DNA of 64,000 nt from Streptomyces albireticuli (GCF_002192455.1 NZ_CP021744.1:1612001-1676000), one strand, 5' to 3'; counted from the first letter of the stretch, positions 15,701 to 24,733 are shown. The notes: a model not told the origin generated them from the sequence alone. Program-made: numbers and translations.

Positions 15701-17161
15701 ATGACCCAGCCATCCGTGGAGCCGGGCACCACGGCACGGGACGCGGGCGCGGACCCGCGGCCACCGGCCGGACGGTCCCGGCTCGACCGGTACTTCCACA
15801 TCAGCGAAAGGGGCTCGACCCTCGGCCGTGAGGTGCGCGGCGGCGTCACCACCTTCATGGCGATGTGCTACATCCTCCTGCTCAACCCCCTGATCCTGTC
15901 CGGCCCGGACGCCGAGGGGCACACCCTCGGCCACGCCGGTCTGATCACCGCCACCGCGCTCGCCGCGGCGTTCTGCACGCTGCTCATGGGCTTCGTCGGC
16001 AAGGTGCCGCTGGCGCTCGCCGCCGGGCTGGGCGTCTCGGGCGTCCTCTCCACGCAGGTGGCACCCCATATGACGTGGCCTCAGGCGATGGGCATGTGCG
16101 TGGTGTACGGCCTGGTGATCGTCGTGCTGGCCGTCACCGGGCTGCGCGAGCTGATCATGAACGCGATCCCGCTGGCGCTCAAGCACGCCATCACCATGGG
16201 CATCGGCATGTTCATCGCCCTGATCGGCCTGGTCAAGGCCGGGTTCGTGCACGCCTCCACGGGCGGCGGGCCGCTCACCCTCGGCACGGCCGGCGAGCTC
16301 GCCGGCTGGCCCGTACTGATCTTCTGCGTGACCCTGCTGCTCATCTTCATGCTCCAGGCCCGGGACGTCCCCGGCGCGATCCTCATCGGCATCGTGGCCG
16401 GCACCGTGCTCGCCGTCGTCGTCGACGCGGTGGCCCGGCTCGGGCCCAAGACCTGGCAGAACGGCGCGCCGGCGCTCAAGGGGAGCGCCGTGTCGATGCC
16501 GGACTTCTCGCTCTTCGGCCATGTCGCCCTCGGCGGCTGGGGCACGCTCGGCGCCATGGGCGTCGGGATGATCGTCTTCACCCTGGTGCTGGCCGGGTTC
16601 TTCGACGCGATGGCCACCATCATCGGCGTGGGCACGGAGGCGGGGCTCACGGACGCCCGGGGGCGCATGCCGGGGCTGAGCAAGGCGCTGTTCGTCGACG
16701 GCGCGGGCGGTGCGGTGGGCGGCGTCGCGGGGGCGTCGGGCCAGACCGTCTTCATCGAGTCCGCGACCGGGGTCGGCGAGGGCGCCCGTACGGGCCTGTC
16801 CTCGGTGGTGACCGGCGCGTTCTTCGCCGCGTGCCTGTTCTTCACCCCGCTCACCCGGATCGTCCCCGGCGAGGTCGCCGCCGCCGCGCTGGTGGTCATC
16901 GGTGCGATGATGATGAGCAACGCCCGGCACATCGACTGGGGTGACCGGGCGGTGGCGGTGCCGGTCTTCCTGACCGTGGTGCTGATGCCGTTCACCTACG
17001 CCATCACGCCGGGTGTCGGCGCGGGCGTCATCGCCTTCACGGCCATCAAGGCCGCCCAGGGGAAGTGGCGCGAACCCGGGGTGTTCATGTGGCTGCTGAC
17101 CGCCGTCTTCGCCGTCTACTTCGCCCTTCACCCGATCGAGAACTGGCTGGGCGTCACCTGA
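15701..17161 (+). CDS. NCS2 family (AzgA-like) purine permease
   Basis: Membrane protein of 486 residues with about 12-14 hydrophobic segments. The family signature is seen in FFDAMATIIGVGTEAGL and in GASGQTVFIESATGVGEGARTG, shown in part. The N-terminal motif GGVTTFMAMCYILLLNP is typical of the AzgA branch, which imports adenine, guanine and hypoxanthine with protons. It sits between the xanthine dehydrogenase subunits and xdhC, so hypoxanthine/xanthine uptake is the likely role. ATG at 15701 has GGGAG about six bases upstream. The 194 bases before it may hold a separate promoter; no hairpin stands out. Confidence 0.9.
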   Translation: MTQPSVEPGTTARDAGADPRPPAGRSRLDRYFHISERGSTLGREVRGGVTTFMAMCYILLLNPLILSGPDAEGHTLGHAGLITATALAAAFCTLLMGFVGKVPLALAAGLGVSGVLSTQVAPHMTWPQAMGMCVVYGLVIVVLAVTGLRELIMNAIPLALKHAITMGIGMFIALIGLVKAGFVHASTGGGPLTLGTAGELAGWPVLIFCVTLLLIFMLQARDVPGAILIGIVAGTVLAVVVDAVARLGPKTWQNGAPALKGSAVSMPDFSLFGHVALGGWGTLGAMGVGMIVFTLVLAGFFDAMATIIGVGTEAGLTDARGRMPGLSKALFVDGAGGAVGGVAGASGQTVFIESATGVGEGARTGLSSVVTGAFFAACLFFTPLTRIVPGEVAAAALVVIGAMMMSNARHIDWGDRAVAVPVFLTVVLMPFTYAITPGVGAGVIAFTAIKAAQGKWREPGVFMWLLTAVFAVYFALHPIENWLGVT

Positions 17162-17204
17162 TCGCACGTCACCCGACGCCCCGTACCTTGCAGAGGAGAC
17201 CGCC

Positions 17205-18431
17205 ATGCTGGACCTCGCCGACGAGCTGCACCGGTGGTGCGCGGAGGGGCGCGCGTTCGCCGTGGCCACGGTCGTGGCCGTCACCGGCAGCGCGCCCCGG
17301 CAGCCCGGTGCGGCGCTGGCGGTCGACGCGGACGGCACGGTGATCGGATCCGTCTCCGGCGGCTGTGTGGAGGGCGCGGTCTACGAGCTGTGCCAGGCCG
17401 CCCTGGTGAGCGGCGAGAGCGTGCTCGAACGGTTCGGCTATTCCGACGAGGACGCCTTCGCCGTGGGGCTGACCTGCGGCGGGGTGCTCGACGTCCTGGT
17501 CACGCCGGTCCCCGCGGACGGCCCGGACCGGCCGGTGCTCGCCGCGGCCCTGGCCACCGCCGCGCGCGGTGGTACGGCCGCGCTGGCCCGGGTGGCCGCG
17601 GGCCCCGCGCACCTGCTGGGCCGCGCCCTGCTCGTGACCCCGGACGGCGGCGTGACGGGCACGCTCGGCGGCACGGAGGCGCTGGACCGCGTCGCCGGCC
17701 TGGAGGCGGCGGCCCTGCTGGACGTGGGCCGGACGGGGACGGTGGAGGTGGGCGAAGGGCCGGGCGAGGGGATCGCGACTCCGGGTGCGGGCGGCACGGC
17801 CGCGGAGCGGCCCGCCCGGACCGGCTCGCGGTGCGGGGAGCCCGTGACCCTGCTCGTCGAGTCCGCCGTACCGGCCCCCCGCATGCTCGTGTTCGGGGCG
17901 GTCGACTTCGCCGCCGCGCTGGTGGGGGCCGGGAAGTTCCTCGGCTATCACGTCACCGTCTGCGACGCCCGCCCCGTCTTCGCCACGGCCCGCCGCTTCC
18001 CCGGCGCGGACGAGGTCGTCGTGGAGTGGCCGCACCGCTATCTCGACTCCCAGGAGCTGGACCACCGCGCGGTGCTGTGCGTCCTGACCCACGACGCGAA
18101 GTTCGACGTCCCGCTGCTGGAGCGGGCGCTGCGGCTCCCGGTCGCCTACGTCGGCGCCATGGGCTCCCGGCGCACGCACGAGGCCCGTCTCGACCGGCTC
18201 CGCGAGGCCGGGCTGGGCGAGCGCGAACTGGGCCGGCTGCGCTCGCCGATCGGCCTCGACCTGGGGGCCCGTACGCCCGAGGAGACGGCCCTGTCGATCG
18301 CCGCCGAGATCGTCGCCGTCCGGCGGGGCGGCACGGGCGCACCGCTCACGGGGGCCCGTACGCCCATCCACCACGACCACCGGGCGGCGTGGGCCACCGG
18401 CCCGCGGAACGGGCTGCCCGCCTCCCTGTGA
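17205..18431 (+). CDS. xdhC: XdhC-family molybdenum cofactor insertion protein
   Basis: Protein of 408 residues, longer than many XdhC proteins because of a Gly/Ala-rich central linker around residues 180-215. The N-terminal XdhC/CoxI domain shows VTGSAPRQPGAALAV and SVSGGCVEGAV. The C-terminal Rossmann domain shows MLVFGAVDFAAAL, VLTHDAKFDVPLL, YVGAMGSRRTHE and IGLDLGARTPEETALSIAAEIVA, in part. It loads sulfurated molybdenum cofactor into xanthine dehydrogenase. It is the last gene of the purine block. Only 52 bases separate it from the next gene. Confidence 0.92.
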   Translation: MLDLADELHRWCAEGRAFAVATVVAVTGSAPRQPGAALAVDADGTVIGSVSGGCVEGAVYELCQAALVSGESVLERFGYSDEDAFAVGLTCGGVLDVLVTPVPADGPDRPVLAAALATAARGGTAALARVAAGPAHLLGRALLVTPDGGVTGTLGGTEALDRVAGLEAAALLDVGRTGTVEVGEGPGEGIATPGAGGTAAERPARTGSRCGEPVTLLVESAVPAPRMLVFGAVDFAAALVGAGKFLGYHVTVCDARPVFATARRFPGADEVVVEWPHRYLDSQELDHRAVLCVLTHDAKFDVPLLERALRLPVAYVGAMGSRRTHEARLDRLREAGLGERELGRLRSPIGLDLGARTPEETALSIAAEIVAVRRGGTGAPLTGARTPIHHDHRAAWATGPRNGLPASL

Positions 18432-18483
18432 TAGGCATGCGCAGCATCTCGCACACCCGTTCAAGCACACTCAGAGAGTCGCT

Positions 18484-20325
18484 TTGTCCTCTTCTGTCAG
18501 ACGAACTCCCGGACGCACCCCGGCCCGTACCGCCGGACGCTCCCGCCTGCTCGCCGCCGCCCTCACCCTGGCCACCGGTGCCGTGGCCGCCTCGGCCACC
18601 GGCGCGGCCGCGGCCCCGCGCGTCCCCGCCGCCGTCTCGGCGCCCGGCGACGCGCGCGCGGCGGCGGCGTACTGGACGGCCGAGCGCATGGCCGCCGCCC
18701 GGCCCCTCGACGCGGGCCACGGCGCCGCGCCCACCGGCGCGCGCACCCGAGGTCTCGCGGCGGCCGCGGCACCGGCCGGTACGCCCCAGGGCGCGTACGG
18801 CGACGGCATACCGTCGGTCGGCACGTTCTTCAGCAGCTCCGGGCCCGGCGGGCCCACGTACTGCACGGCGAGCGTCGTGCAGAGCGCCGGCCGGAACCTC
18901 GTGCTCACCGCCGGGCACTGCGCCAAGTCCCTCTCCGGCGGCCAGCAGATCTTCGTACCGCAGTACCGCAAGGGCCAGGACGCGGCCCACCAGCCGTACG
19001 GCGTCTTCCCGGTGGAGCGCGTCTTCACCGACCCCCGCTACACCAAGAACAGCAAGGGCACCGACTCCGACCTGGACTTCGGCTTCGCCCGGCTCGGGGG
19101 CAACGCCCAGGGCGCGAGGGTGCAGGACCTGACCGGCGGCCTGCGGCTGACGCCCACGCCGCGCTGGACCAGCACGGTCACCGTCACGGGCTACCCCGGC
19201 ACGTTCAACCCCGACCAGCGGGCCTTCAGCTGCACCGTGCCCACCGCACGGCTCACCGGCTACCACCAGACGCAGATGAAGTGCGGCGGCTTCTTCGGCG
19301 GGACGTCCGGCAGCCCCTGGATCGCGCACTACGACGCGAAGGCCCGCACCGGCGACGTCATCGGCAACCTCGGCGGCTGGAACGGCGGCGGCAACGCCGC
19401 GGGCGACGACTGGGTCAGCTACTCCCCCGTCTTCGGCAAGGAGGTCCAGGACCTCTACCAGGACGCCGTCGCCGACCGCACGCCCGTGCGCGCCACCGCC
19501 TACCGGCCCCCGTCCGACAGCGCCCGGCTGCCCGGCGCCGCCTCCACCTGGACCCACGCCCGGCACCTCGCCACGGGCGACTTCACCGGCGACGGGCGCG
19601 AGGACCTGCTGGTGATCTGGAGCGACGGCGAGGTCAGCCTCTATCCCGGCGACGGCACGGGCGGCTTCGGCACGGAGCGGCAGCTCGCGAAGGCGGACAG
19701 CTTCTGGAAGCGCGCCGAGACGGTCACCACCGGCGACTTCGGCGGCACCGGCCGCACGGACCTCATGGTCCGCTGGGACAACGGCAAGCTCAGCTACTAC
19801 GAGGACTTCGACGCCTCGGGCTCCGGCAAGGAGTACACGCTGGGCGCCGTCGGCTCGTCCTGGAAGTACGCCGCGCAGATCACCGCGGGCCGGTACGACT
19901 CCACGGAACGGGCGGGCGATCTGGCCGTCCGCTGGGTGGACGGCAGTCTCAGCGTGTACTCCGGCGTGAGCTCCTCCGGCCCGGGCACGGAGCGCCGGCT
20001 GATGGAGGCGGGCTCGTACTGGCGCAACGCCACCTCCCTGACCAGTGTCCAGCCCGCCGGGTCCGCCCGTACGCACCTCGTCGTCCGCTGGACCGACGGC
20101 TCCCTGGGCTCGTACACCACGACCGGCACCGACATCGGCAAGGGCACCCGCCTCCAGCCCCCCAACGCCTCCTGGGCGGGTGCCGTGACGGCCGCCGGCG
20201 ACTTCACGGGAACGGGCCGCCGGGACAGCCTCGTGACCCGCTGGTCCAACGGCGAGACGTCGCTGTACGGCGGCACGGGGACGGACGCGCTCGGCGCCTG
20301 GTCCCCGCTGGTGCAGACGGGCTGA
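18484..20325 (+). CDS. Secreted trypsin-like serine protease with FG-GAP repeats
   Basis: Exported protein of 613 residues. A twin-Arg-containing but ordinary signal peptide (LLAAALTLATGAVAASATG) ends near residue 45. The protease domain has the triad His in NLVLTAGHCAKS, Asp in DSDLDFGFARL, and Ser in GGTSGSPWIAHY. Residues from about 345 to the end form repeated beta-propeller units with motifs such as TGDFTGDGREDLLVIWSDG, TGDFGGTGRTDLMVRWDNG and AAGDFTGTGRRDSLVTRWSNG, the FG-GAP/VCBS type. The start is taken as TTG at 18484, directly before the basic n-region; the ribosome site is weak. A strong hairpin follows the stop. Confidence 0.85.
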   Translation: MSSSVRRTPGRTPARTAGRSRLLAAALTLATGAVAASATGAAAAPRVPAAVSAPGDARAAAAYWTAERMAAARPLDAGHGAAPTGARTRGLAAAAAPAGTPQGAYGDGIPSVGTFFSSSGPGGPTYCTASVVQSAGRNLVLTAGHCAKSLSGGQQIFVPQYRKGQDAAHQPYGVFPVERVFTDPRYTKNSKGTDSDLDFGFARLGGNAQGARVQDLTGGLRLTPTPRWTSTVTVTGYPGTFNPDQRAFSCTVPTARLTGYHQTQMKCGGFFGGTSGSPWIAHYDAKARTGDVIGNLGGWNGGGNAAGDDWVSYSPVFGKEVQDLYQDAVADRTPVRATAYRPPSDSARLPGAASTWTHARHLATGDFTGDGREDLLVIWSDGEVSLYPGDGTGGFGTERQLAKADSFWKRAETVTTGDFGGTGRTDLMVRWDNGKLSYYEDFDASGSGKEYTLGAVGSSWKYAAQITAGRYDSTERAGDLAVRWVDGSLSVYSGVSSSGPGTERRLMEAGSYWRNATSLTSVQPAGSARTHLVVRWTDGSLGSYTTTGTDIGKGTRLQPPNASWAGAVTAAGDFTGTGRRDSLVTRWSNGETSLYGGTGTDALGAWSPLVQTG

Positions 20326-20335
20326 CGCCCCGGTG

Positions 20336-20369
20336 CCCCCGGCGCCGGCGGGGAAGCCGGCGCCGGGGG
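20336..20369. terminator. Strong convergent terminator
   Basis: Perfect 13-bp stem CCCCCGGCGCCGG / CCGGCGCCGGGGG with an eight-base loop, between the protease gene and the oppositely oriented Tet-type gene. Confidence 0.75.
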
Positions 20370-20410
20370 CGGCGGGGGCGGGGTACGAGGCCGCCCGTCG
20401 GGGCGTCCGC

Positions 20411-22423
20411 CTACGCCCGTCCCACGGACCGCAGGTACTCCGCCCGGTTCAGCGGATTCCCGTCCGTACGCGCCCGCGCCGGCGCCCGCCCCGCCCGCAC
20501 CGCGCGGTCGGGCGCGGGCGTCGTCCACCACACGCCCTCCCCGCGCGCGAGCCCCGGCAGCCTCGCCTCGAAGCCGGCGAGCCCACGCGCCGGGATCACC
20601 CCTCTCAGCACGCACTCCTCCTGTCCCGCCGTCGTCTCGCCGACGACCGCGCCGGCGGCCGCGAGCGCCCCCGTGACCGCGCTCAGGCAGTCCACCGGCG
20701 CCTCCAGCTCGTAGCCGTGGCACGGTTCGTACACCCGGGTCCCCGCGGCGGCCAGGGCGCGCATCAGGACCAGCGGGGTGAGCTGCCGGAAGTCGGCGGC
20801 CGTGCTGACGGGGCCGACGAAGCCGGAGCGGGTCAGGGTGACGACGCAGTCGGTGACCGGCCAGCCGTACAGGCCCTGGTCGAGCGTGCGGTGGACGGTC
20901 TCCTCCACGGCGCGGTCGAAGGCGAGCGGGAGGGCGCCCCGTTCGGTGTCCCGCCGGAAGACGTTGCCGGAGCCCGGCGCGCCGGGCCCGACGCGCAGGC
21001 CGACCGTGGCCCAGAAGACATGGCCGCCGTGCCGGTCGATCTCCTCCCGCGCCTCCCCGGTGCCCGCGGGGCGCTCCCGGAGGATCGTGGTGCTCGGCCC
21101 GAAGACGGCGCCGAGGCCGAACTCCTCGTCGAGCGTGGCCGCGACGACCTCCTTCTGCACCTCGCCGTAGAGCAGCACGGAGGTGCCGCCGCCCGGCAGG
21201 GCGCGGGTGCCGATCAGCGGGTCCTGGTCGGCCAGCCCGGCCAGCGCGGCGTGCAGCCGGGCCGCGTCGGCGGGGTGCGCGGGCCGGACGACGGACTCCA
21301 GGGACGGCGGGGCGAAGTGCAGCGGGCCCGCGTCGGCGAGGGGCCCGAGGCGGTCGCCGACGCGGATCCCCGGCAGGCCCCGGATCCGGGCGATGCCGCC
21401 CGCGGTCAGCCGCCGGGCGGTCTCCGGCGGCGCGCCGACGGTCTCCAGGAAGGTGACGCGGCCGGTGTGCTCGGACGGCGTGCCGTCCGCCTCCCGGCGG
21501 TGCAGGGTGACCCGGGCGCGCTCGGTCAACTCACCGGAGAACAGCCGCAGATACGCGGTCTTCCCGCCGGACGCGCCGCGCTCGACGGCGAAGACCGTGC
21601 CGGTGGGGGCGGCCCCGGTGGGCCGTGGCCCGGCCCCGGGCCCCGGCCCCTCCCCGGCACCGGCGCCCCCGGCCGGCAGGTAGGCCGCGATCCCGTCGAG
21701 CAGCGCGGCGACGCCCTCGCCGGACAGCGCCGAGCCGAAGTACACGGGATGCAGCAGGCCGCGCGCCGTACGGTCGGCCAGCGCCGCGCGCAGCTCGCCG
21801 GCGCCCGGCGGCACCCCGTCGACGAGCCGGGCGAGCAGCGCGTCGTCGTCCTCGGCCAGGGCCTCGGCCACGAGGTCGCGGAAGGCCGGGTCGCGGTACG
21901 AGCCGGGGACCGCGCGGGCGGCGGGCGTGCCGATGCCGTGGACCGTGGCCATGGGCACCACACGCGGCGTCAGCCGGCGCCGGATGTCGGCCAGCGTCCC
22001 CGCCTCGCGGGCCCCCGGGCGGTCGGTCTTGTTGACGAACACGAGGGTCGGCAGGCGGAGTTGGCGCAGCGTCCTCATCAGGACCCGGGTCTGTGCCTGG
22101 ACGCCCTCGACCGCGGACAGCACGAGCACGGCCCCGTCGAGCACGCCCAGGGCGCGGCCGACCTCGGCGATGAAGTCGCTGTGGCCGGGGGTGTCGATCA
22201 GGTTCACGCCCAGGTCGCCGAGGCGGAAGGGGGCGACGGCGGTGCGGATGGTGATGCCCCGGCGGCGCTCCAGCCCACCGCTGTCGGTACGGGTGCTGCC
22301 GGCGTCGACGCTGCCGAGCCGGTCGATGGCGCCGGTGTCGAACAGCAGGCGCTCGGTGAGGCTGGTCTTACCGGCGTCGACGTGGGCGAGGATGCCCAGA
22401 TTGAGCGTGCGAGAGGTGTGCAT
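20411..22423 (-). CDS. TetM/OtrA-type ribosomal protection GTPase
   Basis: Protein of 670 residues related to EF-G. GTPase motifs are ILAHVDAGKTSLTERLL (G1), RGITI (G2), DTPGHSDF (G3) and NKTDRPGA (G4). Domains II-V follow the OtrA/Tet(M) plan, with a Gly/Pro-rich insert near residue 235. Proteins of this group release tetracycline from the ribosome; in Streptomyces many such homologues are chromosomal and not all give resistance. The ATG at 22423 overlaps a separate 40-codon frame and its ribosome site lies in a hairpin, so expression is probably controlled by translation of that leader. It converges on the protease gene. Confidence 0.85.
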   Translation of the reverse strand: MHTSRTLNLGILAHVDAGKTSLTERLLFDTGAIDRLGSVDAGSTRTDSGGLERRRGITIRTAVAPFRLGDLGVNLIDTPGHSDFIAEVGRALGVLDGAVLVLSAVEGVQAQTRVLMRTLRQLRLPTLVFVNKTDRPGAREAGTLADIRRRLTPRVVPMATVHGIGTPAARAVPGSYRDPAFRDLVAEALAEDDDALLARLVDGVPPGAGELRAALADRTARGLLHPVYFGSALSGEGVAALLDGIAAYLPAGGAGAGEGPGPGAGPRPTGAAPTGTVFAVERGASGGKTAYLRLFSGELTERARVTLHRREADGTPSEHTGRVTFLETVGAPPETARRLTAGGIARIRGLPGIRVGDRLGPLADAGPLHFAPPSLESVVRPAHPADAARLHAALAGLADQDPLIGTRALPGGGTSVLLYGEVQKEVVAATLDEEFGLGAVFGPSTTILRERPAGTGEAREEIDRHGGHVFWATVGLRVGPGAPGSGNVFRRDTERGALPLAFDRAVEETVHRTLDQGLYGWPVTDCVVTLTRSGFVGPVSTAADFRQLTPLVLMRALAAAGTRVYEPCHGYELEAPVDCLSAVTGALAAAGAVVGETTAGQEECVLRGVIPARGLAGFEARLPGLARGEGVWWTTPAPDRAVRAGRAPARARTDGNPLNRAEYLRSVGRA

Positions 22424-22490
22424 ACGCGAACGAGTCCTCGAAAACAGTGGTCCGGTCAGGGAACTGGGGGTTTTCGAGGCTTCGGCGCAC
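22368..22490 (-). CDS. Leader reading frame overlapping the Tet-type gene
   Basis: A 40-codon frame starts at GTG 22490, seven bases after the excellent ribosome site AAGGAG (22498-22503), and ends at TAA 22368, inside the Tet-type gene in another frame. It begins VRRSLENPQFPDRTT. Its codons 4-7 form one arm of the hairpin that hides the Tet-type ribosome site. This arrangement resembles leader peptides of inducible antibiotic-resistance genes. The protein itself shows no domain. Confidence 0.5.
   Translation of the reverse strand: MRRSLENPQFPDRTTVFEDSFAYAHLSHAQSGHPRPRRRR
22436..22479 (-). promoter_or_regulatory. Hairpin sequestering the Tet-type ribosome site
   Basis: In the mRNA the arms CCTCGAAAAC (22479 to 22470) and GTTTTCGAGG (22445 to 22436) pair perfectly over 10 bp with a 24-base loop. 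The 3' arm contains the GAGG that lies twelve bases before the ATG of the Tet-type gene. The 5' arm lies in codons 4-7 of the leader frame, so a stalled ribosome there would free the downstream site. Confidence 0.55.
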
Positions 22491-22911
22491 GCGGGTTCTC
22501 CTTATGTCTCGTCCGTGGCTGTCCCGGGGGCCGGCCGGACCGGCCGGAACCGGCCACCGTGCCAGGGGGCCGGCGGCGGTCCCGGTCGCGCCGTTCCCGC
22601 CGTCGCGCGCTCCTCCACGGTGCGGCGGGCGCGCGCCGTCATCCTGCCAGCGGCCCCGCCCGGTGCGCGAGGCATTTTCCACCGTCGCTCCCCCGGTCGG
22701 CCCGGGCCGCCGCCGCACGCCCTGGACCTGCCCGTTCTCCGATAATGTGCCGCTGCCGCGGAGAGCCGCGGACACGGGGGCGGCTCCCCTCCTCGTACCC
22801 GGCGGGGCGAGTTTGTGAATTGGTTCACACCTGACCCTTGGCCGCGCCCGTGTCTTCGTGCTGAGATGCGGGCACGGCTTCCAGCTCGACGGCGCGCTTG
22901 GGGAGGGCACT
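22491..22911. other. Divergent intergenic region
   Basis: About 420 bases between the leader frame of the Tet-type gene and the TPR-like gene. It must carry both promoters. Apart from the AAGGAG ribosome site at 22498-22503, I see no clear promoter hexamers or hairpins, and no supported gene. Confidence 0.5.
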
Positions 22912-23724
22912 GTGGCGGATACCGCCATGCGGGATTCTGGGTTGTCCGAGGAGCCACAGGAACCGGAGGGGCCGCGCGGAGGGGACCCGCACGGGGACGA
23001 TCCACTGGAACGGGCCGTATGGCGGCTGCGGTCGCGCGCCTGCTGGGACGACGCCGCGGCGCTCCTCGCGCCGCGCGCCGCCGGGGAGCCCGGTCCGGCG
23101 CTGCGGCGGACGGCGGTGCTGATCGAACAGTGCGTGTTCACCGGGGAGGGCTGGCGGGCCGCCGAGGACGCGCTGCGGTCGGCGGAGGCCCTCGCCACGG
23201 ACGACGAGGAGCGCGGGGCGGCGGCCTGCGAGCGGGGCCATCTCGCTTACGCCGCCACCCTTTTGGGCGTACGCGACCGGGCCGACGAGGCACGTTCCGC
23301 GCTGGGCCGGGCGGCGGCGCTGCTCGGCCAGGGCTCGCCGTCGCGGCCGCTGCTCAACTTCCGGCGGGGCCTGATCGCCCAGCACCTGTCCGACAATCCT
23401 TCCGACGCGACGGCCGCCTTCGAGCGGGCCCACGCGGGGGCGACCACGCACGGCCAGCGGTTACTCCTCTCCTCCACCTGGCGGCACGTGGCGGCGATGG
23501 CCGAGCACGACGGGCGGCTCGACGAGGCCCGGCACGGCTTCGCGGAGTCCCTTCGCATACGGGAAGAGCTGGGCTATCTGATCGGGATCGCACCGGCCCT
23601 GGCGTCGCTGGCCTCGGTGCTGCCGGACGCGGGCGAGGCGGCGAGGCTACGGGCGGAGGCGGGGCGGCTGGTCCGGCTGCTGGGCGGGGTACCGGCATGG
23701 CTGGCGCGGCGGCTGCCGGCATAG
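22912..23724 (+). CDS. TPR-like helical repeat protein
   Basis: Soluble protein of 270 residues, almost all alpha-helical and Ala-rich. Helix pairs spaced about 34-40 residues apart (AACERGHLAYAATLLG, PLLNFRRGLIAQHLS, LLLSSTWRHVAAMAEHDGRLDEAR shown in part, GFAESLRIREELGYL) resemble tetratricopeptide repeats. Such proteins act as scaffolds; no catalytic motif is visible. GTG at 22912 has GGGGAGGG five bases upstream and is preferred to an earlier in-frame GTG at 22858. It diverges from the Tet-type gene and converges on the GntR gene, with a copy of the dispersed intergenic repeat between. Confidence 0.7.
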   Translation: MADTAMRDSGLSEEPQEPEGPRGGDPHGDDPLERAVWRLRSRACWDDAAALLAPRAAGEPGPALRRTAVLIEQCVFTGEGWRAAEDALRSAEALATDDEERGAAACERGHLAYAATLLGVRDRADEARSALGRAAALLGQGSPSRPLLNFRRGLIAQHLSDNPSDATAAFERAHAGATTHGQRLLLSSTWRHVAAMAEHDGRLDEARHGFAESLRIREELGYLIGIAPALASLASVLPDAGEAARLRAEAGRLVRLLGGVPAWLARRLPA

Positions 23725-23764
23725 CGGCGGGAAGGGGACGGACACCGCCCGTCGGCACGGAAGG

Positions 23765-23825
23765 GGGGCCCGGGGGCGAAGCCCCCAGTTACGGGAAGGG
23801 GCGGGGCTGGGGAAAGGCCCCGCTC
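23765..23825. repeat. Partial copy of dispersed GC-rich intergenic repeat
   Basis: Contains hairpin GGGGGC-GAA-GCCCCC (23772-23786) and the unit GGGAAGGGGCGGGGCTGGGG with stem GCGGGGC/GCCCCGC (23801-23823). The same unit recurs near 32950, 40300 and 56860. It lies between convergent genes and could act as a bidirectional terminator. Confidence 0.65.
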
Positions 23826-24618
23826 AGACCGCCCCCGTGAAGTGCCCCGTCATCAGCGCCTCCACCGCCACCAGATCCCGCGCCGCCAGCGCGTCCAGCA
23901 GCTCCAGATGCTCGGCCGCGTCCGCCACCAGGTCCGCGCAGCGGAAGGCGGGCTCGCGGGCCGCGGGCCACTGCGCGCGGCGGTGCAGTTCCTCGGCGAC
24001 CATGACCAGCTGGTGGTTGCCGGCGAGGCCGAGGAGCGCGCGGTGGAAGGCGCGGTCGGCCTCGGCGTAGAGCGCGCGGTCCCCCGTCGCGGCGGCGGCG
24101 GACGCGGCCTCCGCGAGGGGTACGAGCTCCGCCCAGCGCGGCGCCGGTACCGTGCGCGCGAGGCGCAGCACGACGGGGAGCTCCAGGAGGGTGCGGACCT
24201 CGGCCAGCTCGGCCAGGTCGCGGGCGCTGCGGCGGGTGACGCGGAAGCCCCGGTTGGGCACGACCTCGACGGCGCCCTCCAGCACGAGCTGCTGCATGGC
24301 CTCGCGCACGGGCGTCGCGGAGACCCCGAACCGCTCGCCGAGGGCGGGGCCGGAATAGACCTCGCCGGGTATGAGCTCGCCGCTCAGCAGGGCCTTGCGC
24401 AGCGCGTCGAGCACCTGCCCGCGCACGGAGTAGCGCGTGGGCATCCGGCGGGCGGGTGCGGCGGGAGCGGGGACCGCGTAGGGGCGCTCGCCGTGCACGT
24501 GCTCGCCGCGGACCAGTTCGTCACGCCCGTGGTGCCCACCGTGCGCGCCGGGCGTGTTCCGCGCGGACGCGCCCGCGGCGGTGCGCGATGCCTCGGTGTG
24601 GGGTCTGCCCTGCTCCAT
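23824..24618 (-). CDS. GntR-family (FCD-type) transcriptional regulator
   Basis: Regulator of 264 residues. A disordered, His/Gly-rich N-terminal stretch of about 60 residues precedes a winged helix (VRGQVLDALRKALLSGELIPG in part, then FGVSATPVREAMQQLVLEGAVEV). The C-terminal all-helical FCD ligand domain shows ADRAFHRALLGLAGN and ends with LMTGHF. The usual metal-binding His are partly conserved. The effector is unknown. ATG at 24618 has AGGAGG seven bases upstream. It diverges from the FhuF-like gene, whose control region holds an iron box, but there is no direct evidence that it regulates it. Confidence 0.87.
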   Translation of the reverse strand: MEQGRPHTEASRTAAGASARNTPGAHGGHHGRDELVRGEHVHGERPYAVPAPAAPARRMPTRYSVRGQVLDALRKALLSGELIPGEVYSGPALGERFGVSATPVREAMQQLVLEGAVEVVPNRGFRVTRRSARDLAELAEVRTLLELPVVLRLARTVPAPRWAELVPLAEAASAAAATGDRALYAEADRAFHRALLGLAGNHQLVMVAEELHRRAQWPAAREPAFRCADLVADAAEHLELLDALAARDLVAVEALMTGHFTGAV

Positions 24619-24687
24619 TGGGGTCCTCCTGTGTCCATCTGAACCATAGGCGGCCGTTCTGACAGTTCAAACCCCGATCAATTCCGG

Positions 24688-24706
24688 TAAGGTAAGGCTT
24701 ACCTGC
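24688..24706. promoter_or_regulatory. Iron box (DmdR/IdeR-type operator)
   Basis: The sequence TAAGGTAAGGCTTACCTGC closely matches the DtxR/IdeR family consensus TTAGGTTAGGCTAACCTAA. It has a clear dyad AGGTAAG..CTTACCT and lies 28 bases before the FhuF-like start codon. Repression by iron-loaded DmdR1 is the expected mode. Confidence 0.8.
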
Positions 24707-24733
24707 AAATGATCCCGATTCGGTGGTCCTCGC

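Noticed and set aside
18437..18483. ATG frame (MRSISHTRSSTLRES...) just before the trypsin-like protease
   Set aside because: It runs on in a frame that gives Pro-rich nonsense across the protease signal peptide; the protease frame has the domains and the codon bias.
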